NCBI RefSeq assembly: GCF_030010215.1
Contig: NZ_JASCRR010000002.1
Span: 535,001 to 599,000, forward strand
Length of the DNA: 64,000 nt
Source: Tianweitania sp. UT-5YL-CI-8
GTDB lineage: Bacteria; Pseudomonadota; Alphaproteobacteria; Rhizobiales; Rhizobiaceae
Direction of reading: 5' to 3'
The notes below the pieces were generated by a model that was given only the letters and a program-made list of their open reading frames with translations, made no database searches and was not told the DNA's origin. A program made the position numbers and the translations under genes. This document shows, piece after piece, positions 48,419 through 58,407 of this stretch (within the stretch, counting starts at the first letter, position 1; each line of letters begins with the position of its first letter).

Positions 48419-48616
48419 TTAGGGCGTCCACACATGACCATGCCGCACGCCGGCCTGGCAGCGCTCGCCGCACGGCGCTCGCCTCCGCAGGCGGGCCATC
48501 TTGGTCGACAAGCCGGCCTCATCGATGAAGACCAGCTTCGCCGGATCGAGATCGAGCTGGGCATAAGGGGGAGATTGCGCGCACACCACATCATCCCGCC
48601 ATGAATATCCGCCTCG
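48419..48616 (-). pseudogene. IS630-family transposase fragment
   Basis: The minus-strand frame reads WRDDVVCAQSPPYAQLDLDP, then AKLVFIDEAGLSTKMARLRR and RAPCGERCQAGVRHGHVW, ending in a TAA at 48419-48421. The D in VFIDEAGLSTKMA is the second catalytic Asp region of IS630/Tc1-type DDE transposases, followed by the usual RG.APRGER...HGH stretch. The N-terminal helix-turn-helix half and the last catalytic residue are absent. It fills most of the gap between the coiled-coil methyltransferase and maeB; the remaining 100 bases (48313-48418) hold nothing recognisable. Confidence 0.75.
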
Positions 48617-50905
48617 TCACGCCCCTGCCGTATAGGCCGCGATTGCCGCCATGTTGACGATGTCGGAATCCTTGGCGTTGAGCGGGACGATCTGAACCGG
48701 CTTGTTGAGCCCGACCAAGAGCGGGCCGATGACGGTGGAGCCGCCGAGTTCCTGCAGCATCTTGGTCGAGATCGAGGCCGAGTGGAATGCCGGCATGACC
48801 AGCACATTGGCAGGCCCCGACAGGCGGCAGAACGGATATTGCTGCATCACCTTGGGATTCAGCGCCACGTCGGCGGCCATTTCGCCATCGTATTCGAAAT
48901 CGACGCGGCGCTTGTCGAGCAGGCGCACGGCCTCCTGCACGCGCTCGGAGCGTTCGCCCTGCGGATGGCCGAAGGTCGAGTAGGCGAGCATGGCGACGCG
49001 CGGTTCGTAGCCCATGCGGCGGGCGAAGCCGGCGGCTTCCTCGGCGATGTCGGCGATCTGCTCGGCATTCGGCATGTCGTGCACGGCAGTATCGGCGACG
49101 ATGACGGTGCGGCCGCGTGCAAGCACGATGGAAGCGCCGATGACGCGGTGGCCGGGTTTTGCGTCGATGACGCGGCGCACATCGTCCAGCGCTGTGGAAT
49201 AGTTGCGGGTGACGCCGGTAACCATGGCGTCGGCATCGCCCAGCGCCACCATGCAGGCGGCGAAGTGGTTGCGGTCGTTGTTGATCAGACGCTGGGCATC
49301 GCGGAACAGGTAGCCCTTGCGCTGCAGCCGTTCGTAAAGATAGTCGGCATAGATCGCGTTCTTGCGCGACAGGCGCGCATTGATGATCTCGATGCCGGGC
49401 TTGTCGAGATCGACACCCGCATTGCGCGCGTTTTCCTTGATGACCTCGTCGCGGCCCACCAGAATGGCAGTGCCGAGCTTCTGGTTGACGTAGGAGACGG
49501 CCGCCCGCATCACCTGCTCTTCCTCGCCCTCGGTGAAGACGACGCGCTTGGGCTGACGGCGCACCCGGTCGTAGATGCGCTGCAAGGTGGATGCGATCGG
49601 GTCGCGGCGCGCCGACAGTTCCTGGGCGTATTTGTCAAGGTCGAGGATCGGCCGGCCGGCAACGCCCGATTCCATCGCCGCGCGCGCCACCGCGACCGGA
49701 ATGGCCGAAATCAGGCGCGGGTCGAACGGAACGGGAATGATGTATTGCGGGCCGAATTTGGGCCGGTTGCCCTGGTAGGCGGCGGCAACGTCGTCCGGCA
49801 CGTCCTGGCGGGCGAGATCGGCCAGCGCCTGGGCGGCGGCGACCTTCATGGCGTCGTTGATGGTGGTCGCCCGCACATCGAGCGCGCCGCGGAAGATGTA
49901 GGGAAAGCCGAGCACATTGTTGACCTGGTTCGGATAGTCCGAACGGCCGGTGGCCATGATGGCGTCGGTGCGGATTTCGGCGACCTCCTCGGGGGTGATC
50001 TCCGGATCGGGATTGGCCATGGCGAAGATGATCGGATTTTTCGCCATGGACTGGATCATGGCGTTGGTGAACGCTCCGCGCGCCGAAAGGCCGAACACCA
50101 CGTCGGCGCCGTCCATGGCATCCGCCAGCGTGCGCTTGTCGGTTTTGGCCGCATGCGCCGACTTCCACTGGTTCATGCCTTCGGTACGGCCCTGATAGAC
50201 CACGCCCTTGGTGTCGCAGAGGATGACGTTTTCGGGCGAAAAACCCATCGATTTGATCAGTTCGATACAGGCGATCCCGGCTGAGCCCGCGCCGTTGCAG
50301 ACCAGCTTTGTGGACTTCATGTCGCGGCCGGTGATGTGCAGCGCGTTGAGCAGCCCGGCTGCGGCGATGATGGCGGTGCCGTGCTGGTCGTCATGGAAGA
50401 CGGGGATGTCCATCAGCTCGCGCAGGCGCTGCTCGATGATGAAGCATTCCGGAGCCTTGATGTCTTCGAGGTTGATGCCGCCGAAGGAGGGCCCGAGAAA
50501 ACGCACGCAGTTGATGAATTCTTCGGCGTCCTGGGTGTCGACTTCCAGATCGATGGAATCGACATCGGCGAAGCGCTTGAACAGCACTGCCTTGCCCTCC
50601 ATGACCGGCTTGGAGGCCAGGGCGCCGAGATTGCCAAGGCCGAGAATGGCGGTGCCGTTGGAAATGACCGCGACCATGTTGCCGCGCGTGGTGTAGTCGA
50701 AGGCGCGCGAAGGGTCCTCTGCAATCGCCAGCACCGGCACGGCGACACCAGGCGAATAGGCGAGCGACAGGTCGCGCTGCGTCGCCATCGGTTTGGTGGG
50801 GTTGATCTCGAGCTTGCCGGGCCGCCCCATCGAGTGGAACTCGAGCGCCTCCTGCGCGCTGACGGACGGGCTGCCGGAGGTCGGAGTCTTGCTGCTTGCG
50901 GCCAT
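48617..50905 (-). CDS. maeB: NADP-type malic enzyme with phosphotransacetylase-like domain
   Basis: A 762-residue large-type malic enzyme. The malic N-domain (about residues 25-160, with YSPGVAVPVLAIAEDP and FHDDQHGTAIIAAAGLLNAL) and NAD(P)-binding domain (VCNGAGSAGIACIELIKSMG) are followed by a C-terminal PTA_PTB-like domain of about 320 residues, regulatory rather than catalytic in rhizobial DME/TME. It decarboxylates malate to pyruvate. NAD or NADP preference cannot be decided from sequence alone. The ATG at 50905 fits. Adjacent to mutS (divergent). Confidence 0.93.
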   Translation of the reverse strand: MAASSKTPTSGSPSVSAQEALEFHSMGRPGKLEINPTKPMATQRDLSLAYSPGVAVPVLAIAEDPSRAFDYTTRGNMVAVISNGTAILGLGNLGALASKPVMEGKAVLFKRFADVDSIDLEVDTQDAEEFINCVRFLGPSFGGINLEDIKAPECFIIEQRLRELMDIPVFHDDQHGTAIIAAAGLLNALHITGRDMKSTKLVCNGAGSAGIACIELIKSMGFSPENVILCDTKGVVYQGRTEGMNQWKSAHAAKTDKRTLADAMDGADVVFGLSARGAFTNAMIQSMAKNPIIFAMANPDPEITPEEVAEIRTDAIMATGRSDYPNQVNNVLGFPYIFRGALDVRATTINDAMKVAAAQALADLARQDVPDDVAAAYQGNRPKFGPQYIIPVPFDPRLISAIPVAVARAAMESGVAGRPILDLDKYAQELSARRDPIASTLQRIYDRVRRQPKRVVFTEGEEEQVMRAAVSYVNQKLGTAILVGRDEVIKENARNAGVDLDKPGIEIINARLSRKNAIYADYLYERLQRKGYLFRDAQRLINNDRNHFAACMVALGDADAMVTGVTRNYSTALDDVRRVIDAKPGHRVIGASIVLARGRTVIVADTAVHDMPNAEQIADIAEEAAGFARRMGYEPRVAMLAYSTFGHPQGERSERVQEAVRLLDKRRVDFEYDGEMAADVALNPKVMQQYPFCRLSGPANVLVMPAFHSASISTKMLQELGGSTVIGPLLVGLNKPVQIVPLNAKDSDIVNMAAIAAYTAGA

Positions 50906-51024
50906 GGTGACGAGCGTTCCTTACCCTAATAGACTTCTTTTTGTGGAGCGTTCCGGATTAAGGCTACACATCGCCGCTGTAAACCGCCAAGCAAGGGCGG
51001 ACATCTCTTTTTGCGGACAAGCTC

Positions 51025-53739
51025 TTGGACGATACCAACCAATCCGCCATGGCGGCGCTGGAAGCGGCGAAAGCCGGCGCCACGCCGATGATGGAACAGT
51101 ATATCGAGATCAAGGCGGCGAATCCGGATTCGCTGCTGTTCTATCGCATGGGCGATTTCTACGAGCTGTTCTTCGACGATGCGGAGAAGGCGAGCCGGGC
51201 GCTCGGCATCGTGCTGACCAAGCGCGGCAAGCACCAGGGCGACGACATCCCGATGTGCGGCGTACCGGTGCATGCCGCCGACGACTATCTGCAGAAGCTG
51301 ATCGGGCTCGGCTTCCGCGTCGCGGTGTGCGAGCAGGTCGAAGACCCCGCCGAGGCCCGCAAGCGCGGCGGCAAGTCGGTGGTCAAGCGCGACGTGGTGC
51401 GGCTGGTCACACCCGGCACGATCACCGAGGACAAGCTTCTAGCGCCTTCGGAATCGAGCTTTCTCATGGCGCTGGGCCGGGTCAAGGGCAGTGCCGACCA
51501 GGCGCTCGCCATGGCCTGGATCGAGATATCGACCGGCGTCTTCCGTGTCGCGGAAACCACCGCCGACCGGCTGGCGGCCGACATCTTCCGCATCGACCCG
51601 CGCGAGGTCGTGCTGCCCGACACGATGTTTTATGACGATGAGTTGAAGCCGGCCTTCGACCTGATCGGGCGCATCGCCAATCCGCAGCCGGCTGCTCTGT
51701 TCGATTCGGCTTCCGCACCCGGCCGAATCGCGCGTTTCTACGGCGTGGCGACACCAGACAGCTTCGGCGCGTTTTCCCGCGCCGAGCTTGCAGCGATTTC
51801 GGGCGCCATTGCCTATGTCGAGAAGACGCAGAAGGCGGAGCGGCCGCCGCTGGCCCATCCCGAGCGCGAGCAGAGCGGCTCGACGCTGTTCATCGATCCG
51901 GCGACGCGCACCAATCTCGAACTCCTGCGCACTTTATCCGGCAGTCGCGAGGGCTCGTTGTTCAGGGCGGTCGACCGCACGGTGACGGGTGGCGGCGCGC
52001 GGCTTCTGGCCGATCGGATGATGTCGCCGTTGACCGATCCCGAGGCCATTGCGCGCCGGCTGGATTCGGTGTCGTGGTTCCAGCGCGAAACGCGGACGGC
52101 GGACGCGCTGCGGCAGTGCCTCAAGGGCGTTGCCGACATGCCGCGCGCCCTTTCGCGGCTGGCGCTCAATCGCGGCGGTCCGCGCGACCTCGGCGCGTTG
52201 CGCGCCGGCTTCGATGCCGCCCGCGCGGTAGCCGAGTTGTTCGAGGCAGCCGAACTACCCAAGGAACTGGGCGCCGCCCTTGCCGCCATCAAGGCGCTGC
52301 CGGCAGTCTTCGCCGATCATTTGTACAATGCCCTGGCCGACGAACTGCCGCTGCTCAAGCGCGACGGCGGCTTTCTGCGCGAAGGCTATGATGCTGAGCT
52401 CGACGAAATGCGGGCGCTGCGCGACCAGTCGCGGCGGGTCATCGCGGCGATGGAGCGCGATCTGATCGAGGAGACGGGCATCCGCTCGCTGAAGATCCGG
52501 CACAACAACGTGCTGGGCTACTACATCGAGGTGACCGCCAATCATCAGACAATCATGAACAGCAGCGATGAGGCGAAGTCGCGCTTCATCCACCGCCAGA
52601 CCATGGCGAGCGCAATGCGTTTCACCACCACCGAGCTTGCCGGGATCGAGACCAAGATCGCCAATGCCGCCGACCGGGCGCTGGCCATCGAGCTGAAAGC
52701 CTTCGAGGCACTGACTTTGGAAGCGGTCGAGCATGTCGAGACCATCCGCGCCGGCGCAGACGCGCTGGCCGTGCTCGACGTGTCGTCCGCACTCGCGGTG
52801 CTCGCGATCAACGAGGCGTGGAGCAGGCCGCAGGTGGATGCCGGGCTCGCCTTCGAGATCGAAGGCGGTCGGCATCCGGTGGTCGAGCAGGCGCTGCGGC
52901 GCGAGGCCGGCGCGCCCTTCGTCGCCAACGATTGCGACCTGTCGCCCGGCGAGGGCTCCAAGACCGGTGCGATCTGGCTGCTGACCGGCCCCAACATGGG
53001 CGGCAAGTCGACCTTCCTGCGCCAGAACGCGCTGATTGCCATCCTGGCGCAGATGGGCTCCTTCGTGCCGGCAAAACGCGCCCGTATCGGCGTCGTCGAC
53101 CGGCTGTTCTCCCGCGTCGGCGCCTCGGACGACTTGGCGCGCGGGCGCTCGACCTTCATGGTCGAGATGGTCGAGACGGCGGCGATCCTCAACCAGGCGA
53201 CCGAGCGCTCGCTGGTCATCCTCGACGAGATCGGGCGCGGCACCGCGACCTTCGACGGCCTGTCCATCGCCTGGGCGGCGGTCGAATATCTGCACGAGAA
53301 GAACCGCTGCCGCGCCGTCTTCGCCACGCATTTCCACGAGCTCACTGCATTGGCCGGCAAGCTCGAGCGGCTGCACAACGTCACGATGCGGGTGAAGGAA
53401 TGGGAGGGCGACGTGGTCTTCCTGCACGAAGTGGGCAAGGGTGCCGCCGACCGGTCCTATGGCGTGCAGGTGGCGCGCCTGGCCGGCCTGCCGGACGCGG
53501 TGGTGCAGCGCGCTAAGGCCGTTTTGCACCAGCTCGAAGAGGGCGAAACCTCCGGTAAGGCCAACCGCCTGGTCGACGACCTGCCGCTGTTTTCCGCAGC
53601 GGTCAGGCGCGAGGAACCCAAGCCTGCGGCCAACGACGCTTTGGCAAAATCGCTGTCGGCTCTTGTCCCCGACGAGATGACGCCGCGCGAAGCGCTGGAG
53701 GCACTGTATCGGCTGAAGGAACTGGCGGCAAAACGTTAA
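51025..53739 (+). CDS. mutS: DNA mismatch repair protein MutS
   Basis: 904 residues. The mismatch-binding N-terminal domain has the Phe-x-Glu motif in [21 protein letters not shown], and the ATPase has Walker [15 protein letters not shown], Walker [16 protein letters not shown] and the TFMVEM signature. The first in-frame start is a TTG at 51025 ([16 protein letters not shown]); an ATG at 51049 would lose eight residues. Rhizobial MutS has extra residues before [16 protein letters not shown], favouring the TTG. Its TAA overlaps the last codon of the toxin pseudogene on the other strand. Confidence 0.96.
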   Translation: MDDTNQSAMAALEAAKAGATPMMEQYIEIKAANPDSLLFYRMGDFYELFFDDAEKASRALGIVLTKRGKHQGDDIPMCGVPVHAADDYLQKLIGLGFRVAVCEQVEDPAEARKRGGKSVVKRDVVRLVTPGTITEDKLLAPSESSFLMALGRVKGSADQALAMAWIEISTGVFRVAETTADRLAADIFRIDPREVVLPDTMFYDDELKPAFDLIGRIANPQPAALFDSASAPGRIARFYGVATPDSFGAFSRAELAAISGAIAYVEKTQKAERPPLAHPEREQSGSTLFIDPATRTNLELLRTLSGSREGSLFRAVDRTVTGGGARLLADRMMSPLTDPEAIARRLDSVSWFQRETRTADALRQCLKGVADMPRALSRLALNRGGPRDLGALRAGFDAARAVAELFEAAELPKELGAALAAIKALPAVFADHLYNALADELPLLKRDGGFLREGYDAELDEMRALRDQSRRVIAAMERDLIEETGIRSLKIRHNNVLGYYIEVTANHQTIMNSSDEAKSRFIHRQTMASAMRFTTTELAGIETKIANAADRALAIELKAFEALTLEAVEHVETIRAGADALAVLDVSSALAVLAINEAWSRPQVDAGLAFEIEGGRHPVVEQALRREAGAPFVANDCDLSPGEGSKTGAIWLLTGPNMGGKSTFLRQNALIAILAQMGSFVPAKRARIGVVDRLFSRVGASDDLARGRSTFMVEMVETAAILNQATERSLVILDEIGRGTATFDGLSIAWAAVEYLHEKNRCRAVFATHFHELTALAGKLERLHNVTMRVKEWEGDVVFLHEVGKGAADRSYGVQVARLAGLPDAVVQRAKAVLHQLEEGETSGKANRLVDDLPLFSAAVRREEPKPAANDALAKSLSALVPDEMTPREALEALYRLKELAAKR

Positions 53740-54143
53740 TAGCTTAATTGCCTAAGCCGCGAGGATGGATTGAGGGGCAGTTCGAAAAGCGCCGGGCCGG
53801 CGATGATTCTGATCTGCCTTTCGAGGATCGGAACCCAAAACAGGAGCCGCGCCGTTTGAGCCATTGGATCGAGTTGTGCCAAAGCCGGTTTCATAAAAAA
53901 GCCGACAAGGTCAGTCTGCCGTCAGGCAGCGATCTCCGCTTTGTTTCGCGTGATAGCCAAGTCCGCTGAGATCACGCACCATCCGCGCTCGGCACCAAGC
54001 TTGTAAATCCATTCAGTATCCGGCGTGGATGCGGGAAATTTGTCCCTAAGGGCCACGCAAAAATCCCCATGCGGGCCTTTGCCCAGTTCATTGATCGCTC
54101 TGGCAACTTTCGGAGAAATGTTGTTGTCGATCAGGATCTTCAC
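53736..54143 (-). pseudogene. VapC45/DUF5615 PIN-like toxin interrupted by an in-frame TGA
   Basis: A GTG start at 54143 gives MKILIDNNISPKVARAINEL, with the PIN-like acidic residues, TPDTEWIYKLGAERGWCVIS and ADLAITRNKAEIAA, then a TGA at codon 74 (53922-53924). The same frame stays open for 61 more codons to a TAA at 53736-53738. This tail (RQTDLVGFFMKPALAQLDPM, TARLLFWVPILERQIR, FELP) is just what full-length 130-140-residue family members have. A tryptophan codon (TGG) is expected where TGA stands. The toxin is therefore probably inactivated by one base change. The antitoxin gene directly upstream overlaps its start (GTGA). Confidence 0.8.
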
Positions 54144-54838
54144 GCGGCGAGGCTGTCCTCAAATCTCAACGCCGCCTTGAAGGCTCTGCTGTCGATCTCA
54201 AAGTCATCCGTGATCTGCTGGAGTGTCCGGCCAGAACGATGCGCGCGCTCTATCGCGGCGGTCGGAACCCCGTAGCGATCAAGTATCGGCTGGCCGAACG
54301 AGCGCAGCGGATCGATGACGACCTCTCGGTTTCCCTCGCTCGGACGCCAGAGCGACGCTACGTCTGCCTCGAACTCAATGTCCTGCAATCCGCTCGACAC
54401 GATCGAATGAAAAGTGTGCTGACCACTCAGAATCTCAATCAACTGAGGTTCTTCGGTGGATGCCACAATTTCCAGGAAGAGCTTTCGACCGTCGGTCTTA
54501 AACTTCGTCGTAGAGAAAGGATGCGTATCCTTTACCAAGCGCCTCGCAGCCTCGACGACCTTTCGGATATACGGCAAGGATATGCTCTGACGGCGAAACC
54601 CGTCTATCATGCGCAACTCGATCAGGTCTCTGAAACCTAGGAATAAAGAACCATCGATTTCGGGGACTTCGGAGTGCCACAACGGGGGGTCGAAAACCTG
54701 CTGGCCCTGATAGCTGCGACTATACCCCTGCATCCATCGCCTTATGCGGTTGGTGGGAACTTTTGTCAGACGCGCAGCTTCCGCCGGAGAATAGAGGCCG
54801 GTCCCGATCAGCGAGCGATTGGCGTCGATGAAATTCAT
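54140..54838 (-). CDS. VapB45-like antitoxin (DUF433, MerR-like HTH)
   Basis: 232 residues. The N-terminal MerR-like helix-turn-helix (GLYSPAEAARLTKVPTNRIRRWMQGY) is followed by PPLWHSEVPEIDGSLFLGFRDLIELRMIDGFR and HPFSTTKFKTDGRKLFLEI. The C-terminal DUF433 part has VIDPLRSFGQPILDRYGVPTAAI and TLQQITDDFEIDSRAFKAAL. It is complete and likely still represses its own promoter. Start ATG at 54838, stop overlapping the toxin GTG. The pair lies between mutS and an acetyltransferase gene. Confidence 0.85.
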   Translation of the reverse strand: MNFIDANRSLIGTGLYSPAEAARLTKVPTNRIRRWMQGYSRSYQGQQVFDPPLWHSEVPEIDGSLFLGFRDLIELRMIDGFRRQSISLPYIRKVVEAARRLVKDTHPFSTTKFKTDGRKLFLEIVASTEEPQLIEILSGQHTFHSIVSSGLQDIEFEADVASLWRPSEGNREVVIDPLRSFGQPILDRYGVPTAAIERAHRSGRTLQQITDDFEIDSRAFKAALRFEDSLAA

Positions 54839-54988
54839 ATCCTTAGAATAGATTGTCTATCGTCTTTTGGGAATCCACCAGCAATGCGTCGTTATAGAAA
54901 TATCCGCCCAACCGTTTCTTAAGGCGAGGCCTGTAGTTTGGCGGAGGCTGCGGATAGGCGCGGCGGTTCGAAACAGAGGTAGAGCTTC

Positions 54989-56272
54989 ATGGCGGCCATT
55001 CCGCTGATGGAGGAGATGAGAGGCGGGCCGGCCGGCACATTGATTGCCGGCATGGCCGGTATTGCCGAAAGCCCCGTCGACCCCAGCCATGTCGAGTTGA
55101 TCGAAACCAGCCGCCAGGCGCGCAGGCTGTCGATCTACCCCGCTTCCGCCGGCTTCGACCTGGTCGAGGAACTGGACTTCCTCAGCGCCCGCACCATCGA
55201 GCCGAATGTCTTCTTCAATCCGCGCTTTCTCGCGCCTGCCATGCCCAGGCTTGAGGATCGAGAGGTCCGGCTGGCCGTCATCCGAGACGGCGACGAATAT
55301 AGCGGACGCTTGCGGCTACTCCTGCCTTTTTCGGTCGAAAAACCGCCGATCCCGCTCGGCGTCACCGTCATGCGAACCTGGTCGAGCCCGTTCGGGCCGC
55401 TCGGCATGCCGCTGATCGACCGCGACGATCCGGAAGGCGTGGTCGAGGACTTCATCTCCATCATGTCGCGGCCGCATCTCAAGCTGCCCAGCGTCTTCGT
55501 GCTGCCCGACATACGCCTCGACGGGCCGGTGGCCCGCATGCTGCGCTCGGTTGCGGAAACCGGCGGCCTGCCCTTGGTGATAACGTCGAAGGTGGAACGG
55601 CCTTTTCTGCAAAGCGATCTAGACGGCGATGCTTATCTGCGGCGCGCGATCAGCCCGCATCATTTCCGCAATCTGGCGCGCCTGAAGCGGCGTCTGTCGG
55701 AAAAGGGCGTGGTCGAACATGTCATGGCGCGCAGCCCCAACGATATCCGCCCCGCGGTCGAGACCTTCCTGACGCTGGAAGCCTCGGGATGGAAGGGGCG
55801 CGCGCGTTCCGCCATGGTCAACGACCGGCTTCGCGCTGCCTTCGCGCGCGAGGCGATCCACGGACTCGCGGAACGGGACAAATGCCGTATCCATCAGCTG
55901 ACGCTGGACGGACGCGTCATCGCCAGCCTCGTCGTTTTCGTCGAGGCGGGCGTCGCCTATAGCTGGAAGACCGCCTATGACGAGAGCCTTTCGGCCTATT
56001 CGCCAGGCGTGCTGCTGGTAGCTGAAGTCACCCGGCAGCATCTGGACGACCCCAATATCGACCTGACCGATTCCTGCACGGTACCAGATCATCCGGTGAT
56101 GAGCCGGCTATGGACCGAACGGCGGCCGATCGGCACCATGGTCATCGGCATGCGGCCCAACACCGACCGCATCACGCGCCAGGCGGCTTCGCAGCTGCAT
56201 CTCTATCGCGAGACGCGCAACATGATGCGGCTGTTCAGAAACCGTGTGAAAGCCGTGTTCAAGAGGAAATAA
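54989..56272 (+). CDS. BioF2-like GNAT acetyltransferase (CelD/Acetyltransf_6 type)
   Basis: 427 residues, two tandem GNAT-like halves. Visible features: FFNPRFLAPAMPRLEDREVRLAVI in the first half, and ETFLTLEASGWKGRARSAM...HQLTLDGRVIASLVVF in the second, typical of the cellulose-biosynthesis/BioF2-like group. These acylate sugars, peptides or polysaccharides; the substrate is unknown. AGAGG lies about ten bases before the ATG at 54989; a start a few codons later (MEEMRGG) is possible. Confidence 0.83.
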   Translation: MAAIPLMEEMRGGPAGTLIAGMAGIAESPVDPSHVELIETSRQARRLSIYPASAGFDLVEELDFLSARTIEPNVFFNPRFLAPAMPRLEDREVRLAVIRDGDEYSGRLRLLLPFSVEKPPIPLGVTVMRTWSSPFGPLGMPLIDRDDPEGVVEDFISIMSRPHLKLPSVFVLPDIRLDGPVARMLRSVAETGGLPLVITSKVERPFLQSDLDGDAYLRRAISPHHFRNLARLKRRLSEKGVVEHVMARSPNDIRPAVETFLTLEASGWKGRARSAMVNDRLRAAFAREAIHGLAERDKCRIHQLTLDGRVIASLVVFVEAGVAYSWKTAYDESLSAYSPGVLLVAEVTRQHLDDPNIDLTDSCTVPDHPVMSRLWTERRPIGTMVIGMRPNTDRITRQAASQLHLYRETRNMMRLFRNRVKAVFKRK

Positions 56273-56310
56273 GCGACCTTTCCCGCCACCTGCATAACGG
56301 GGAAGGTTGC
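56273..56310. terminator. Hairpin between convergent GNAT and ilvD genes
   Basis: A 13-bp stem GCGACCTTTCCCG (56273-56285) with CGGGGAAGGTTGC (56298-56310; two G-U pairs) and a 12-base loop. It begins directly after the GNAT stop. It lacks a clear U-run, so termination efficiency is uncertain. Confidence 0.5.
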
Positions 56311-56325
56311 TTCAATTCGGCCCGC

Positions 56326-58167
56326 TCAGCCCAGCTTGCCGAGATCGCGCACGGCGCCACGGTCGGCCGAGGTGGCGAAAGCCGCATAGGCCTTGAGCGC
56401 GGTGGTCACGTTGCGCTTGCGCGGATGCTCCGGCTTCCAGCCAAAGGCGTCCTGCGCGGCGCGGCGCTCGGCCAGGGTCGTTTCATCCACCGCAAGGTTG
56501 ATGGTGCGGTTGGGAATGTCGATCTCGATGGTGTCGCCGTCCTGCACCAGGCCGATGATGCCGCCATTGGCAGCTTCCGGCGAAGCGTGGCCGATCGACA
56601 GCCCCGACGTGCCGCCGGAGAACCGTCCGTCGGTGATCAGTGCGCAGGCCTTGCCCAGGCCTTTCGACTTCAAATAGCTCGTCGGATAGAGCATTTCCTG
56701 CATGCCCGGTCCGCCCTTGGGGCCTTCGTAGCGGATAACGACGACGTCGCCGGCCACGACCTCGTTGCCCAGGATGCCCTTCACCGCGGCGTCCTGGCTT
56801 TCGAACACCTTGGCCGGACCGGTGAATTTCAGAATCGATTCGTCGACGCCCGCCGTCTTCACGATGCAGCCGTCGAGCGCCAGATTGCCCTTGAGCACGG
56901 CCAGGCCGCCATCCTTGGAGAAAGGGTGCTGTGCGTCGCGGATGACGCCGTTCTCGCGGTCGGTGTCGAGTTCGTCCCAGCGCGATGACTGGCTGAAGGC
57001 CGTCTGTGTCGGGATGCCGCCAGGTGCGGCGGAAAACAGCTTGAGCGCGGCCGGATTGTCTGTCACCGCGATGTCCCAGGTCGCCAACGCCTCGGCCATA
57101 GTCCTAGCATGGACGGTGGGAAGGTCGGTGTTGAGCAGGCCGGCGCGGTCCAGTTCGCCCAGGATCGCCATGATGCCGCCGGCGCGGTGCACGTCTTCCA
57201 TATGGACGTCCGCTTTGGCGGGCGCGACCTTGGACAGGCACGGCACGCGGCGCGATAGCGCGTCGATGTCTGCGAGGTCGAAGTCGATCTCGCCTTCATG
57301 CGCCGCCGCCAGAATATGCAGGACGGTGTTGGTCGAGCCGCCCATGGCGATGTCGAGCGCCATGGCGTTTTCGAAAGCCTTCTTGCTGGCGATGACACGC
57401 GGCAACGCGGTTTCGTCGTCCTGCTCGTAGTAGCGGCGGGCAAGGCCGACGATGCGACGGCCGGCTTCCAGGAACAGTTCCTTGCGGTCGGCATGGGTGG
57501 CCAGCGTCGAGCCGTTGCCGGGCAGCGACAGGCCGAGCGCCTCGGTCAGGCAGTTCATCGAATTGGCGGTGAACATGCCCGAGCAGGAGCCGCAGGTCGG
57601 GCAGGCCGAGCGCTCGATGACCTTGACGTCCTCGTCGGAAATCGAATCGTCGGCCGCGGCCACCATGGCGTCGACCAGATCGAGCGACACGGTCTTGCCG
57701 TGCATCACGACCTTGCCGGCCTCCATCGGCCCGCCGGACACGAAGATGCTCGGGATGTTGAGGCGCAGCGAGGCCATCAGCATGCCGGGCGTGATCTTGT
57801 CGCAGTTGGAGATACAGACCATGGCGTCGGCGCAGTGCGCGTTGACCATGTATTCGACCGAGTCGGCAATGAGCTCGCGCGACGGCAGCGAATAGAGCAT
57901 GCCGTCATGGCCCATGGCGATGCCGTCATCGACGGCGATGGTGTTGAATTCCTTGGCGACACCGCCGGCGGCCTCTATTTCGCGCGCGACCAGTTGGCCG
58001 AGGTCCTTCAAATGCACATGGCCGGGCACGAATTGGGTGAAGGAGTTCACCACCGCGATAATCGGCTTGCCGAAGTCGGAATCCTTCATGCCGGTGGCGC
58101 GCCATAGGCCCCGCGCGCCCGCCATATTGCGGCCGTGAGTGGTGGTGCGCGAACGATATGCAGGCAT
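56326..58167 (-). CDS. ilvD: Dihydroxy-acid dehydratase
   Basis: 613 residues, an Fe-S enzyme of branched-chain amino acid synthesis that dehydrates dihydroxy-isovalerate and -methylvalerate. The N-terminus [20 protein letters not shown] is diagnostic. Cysteines for the cluster appear in [31 protein letters not shown], and the C-terminal [20 protein letters not shown] is the family signature. The ATG at 58167 matches other IlvD proteins; the longer frame adds unrelated residues. Confidence 0.97.
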   Translation of the reverse strand: MPAYRSRTTTHGRNMAGARGLWRATGMKDSDFGKPIIAVVNSFTQFVPGHVHLKDLGQLVAREIEAAGGVAKEFNTIAVDDGIAMGHDGMLYSLPSRELIADSVEYMVNAHCADAMVCISNCDKITPGMLMASLRLNIPSIFVSGGPMEAGKVVMHGKTVSLDLVDAMVAAADDSISDEDVKVIERSACPTCGSCSGMFTANSMNCLTEALGLSLPGNGSTLATHADRKELFLEAGRRIVGLARRYYEQDDETALPRVIASKKAFENAMALDIAMGGSTNTVLHILAAAHEGEIDFDLADIDALSRRVPCLSKVAPAKADVHMEDVHRAGGIMAILGELDRAGLLNTDLPTVHARTMAEALATWDIAVTDNPAALKLFSAAPGGIPTQTAFSQSSRWDELDTDRENGVIRDAQHPFSKDGGLAVLKGNLALDGCIVKTAGVDESILKFTGPAKVFESQDAAVKGILGNEVVAGDVVVIRYEGPKGGPGMQEMLYPTSYLKSKGLGKACALITDGRFSGGTSGLSIGHASPEAANGGIIGLVQDGDTIEIDIPNRTINLAVDETTLAERRAAQDAFGWKPEHPRKRNVTTALKAYAAFATSADRGAVRDLGKLG

Positions 58168-58377
58168 GGCGGTTCTCGATCTTCTTGCGAGTTGGCTACA
58201 AATTTGCCGTTTCAAGCTCGGAGAGCTGCCGAAACCAGCGGCTATAACGATCCTGAAGGAGGCGTACCCGTCAGTACACCACTATCGAAAGCGCATAAAG
58301 CCGAAATTTTCAGCATGCATGTCCGACCCAAAACGGCTCCGAACCGCGAGTATACGAGCGAAATATCCCATGATTGA

Positions 58378-58405
58378 GGCAGAGTTGCTTATGGTAAGCT
58401 CTGCC
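58378..58405 (-). terminator. Possible terminator behind iolB
   Basis: GGCAGAG (58378-58384) pairs with CTCTGCC (58399-58405), with a CTTA/TAAG inner pairing. It starts 3 bases beyond the iolB stop. There is no U-run, so it could instead be a processing or mRNA-stabilising hairpin. Confidence 0.4.
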
Positions 58406-58407
58406 GC

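Noticed and set aside
48352-48807. 151-codon minus-strand frame over the IS630 fragment and the end of maeB
   Set aside because: It is in another frame from the transposase remnant and runs out of frame through maeB; the true remnant frame is the one described at 48419-48616.
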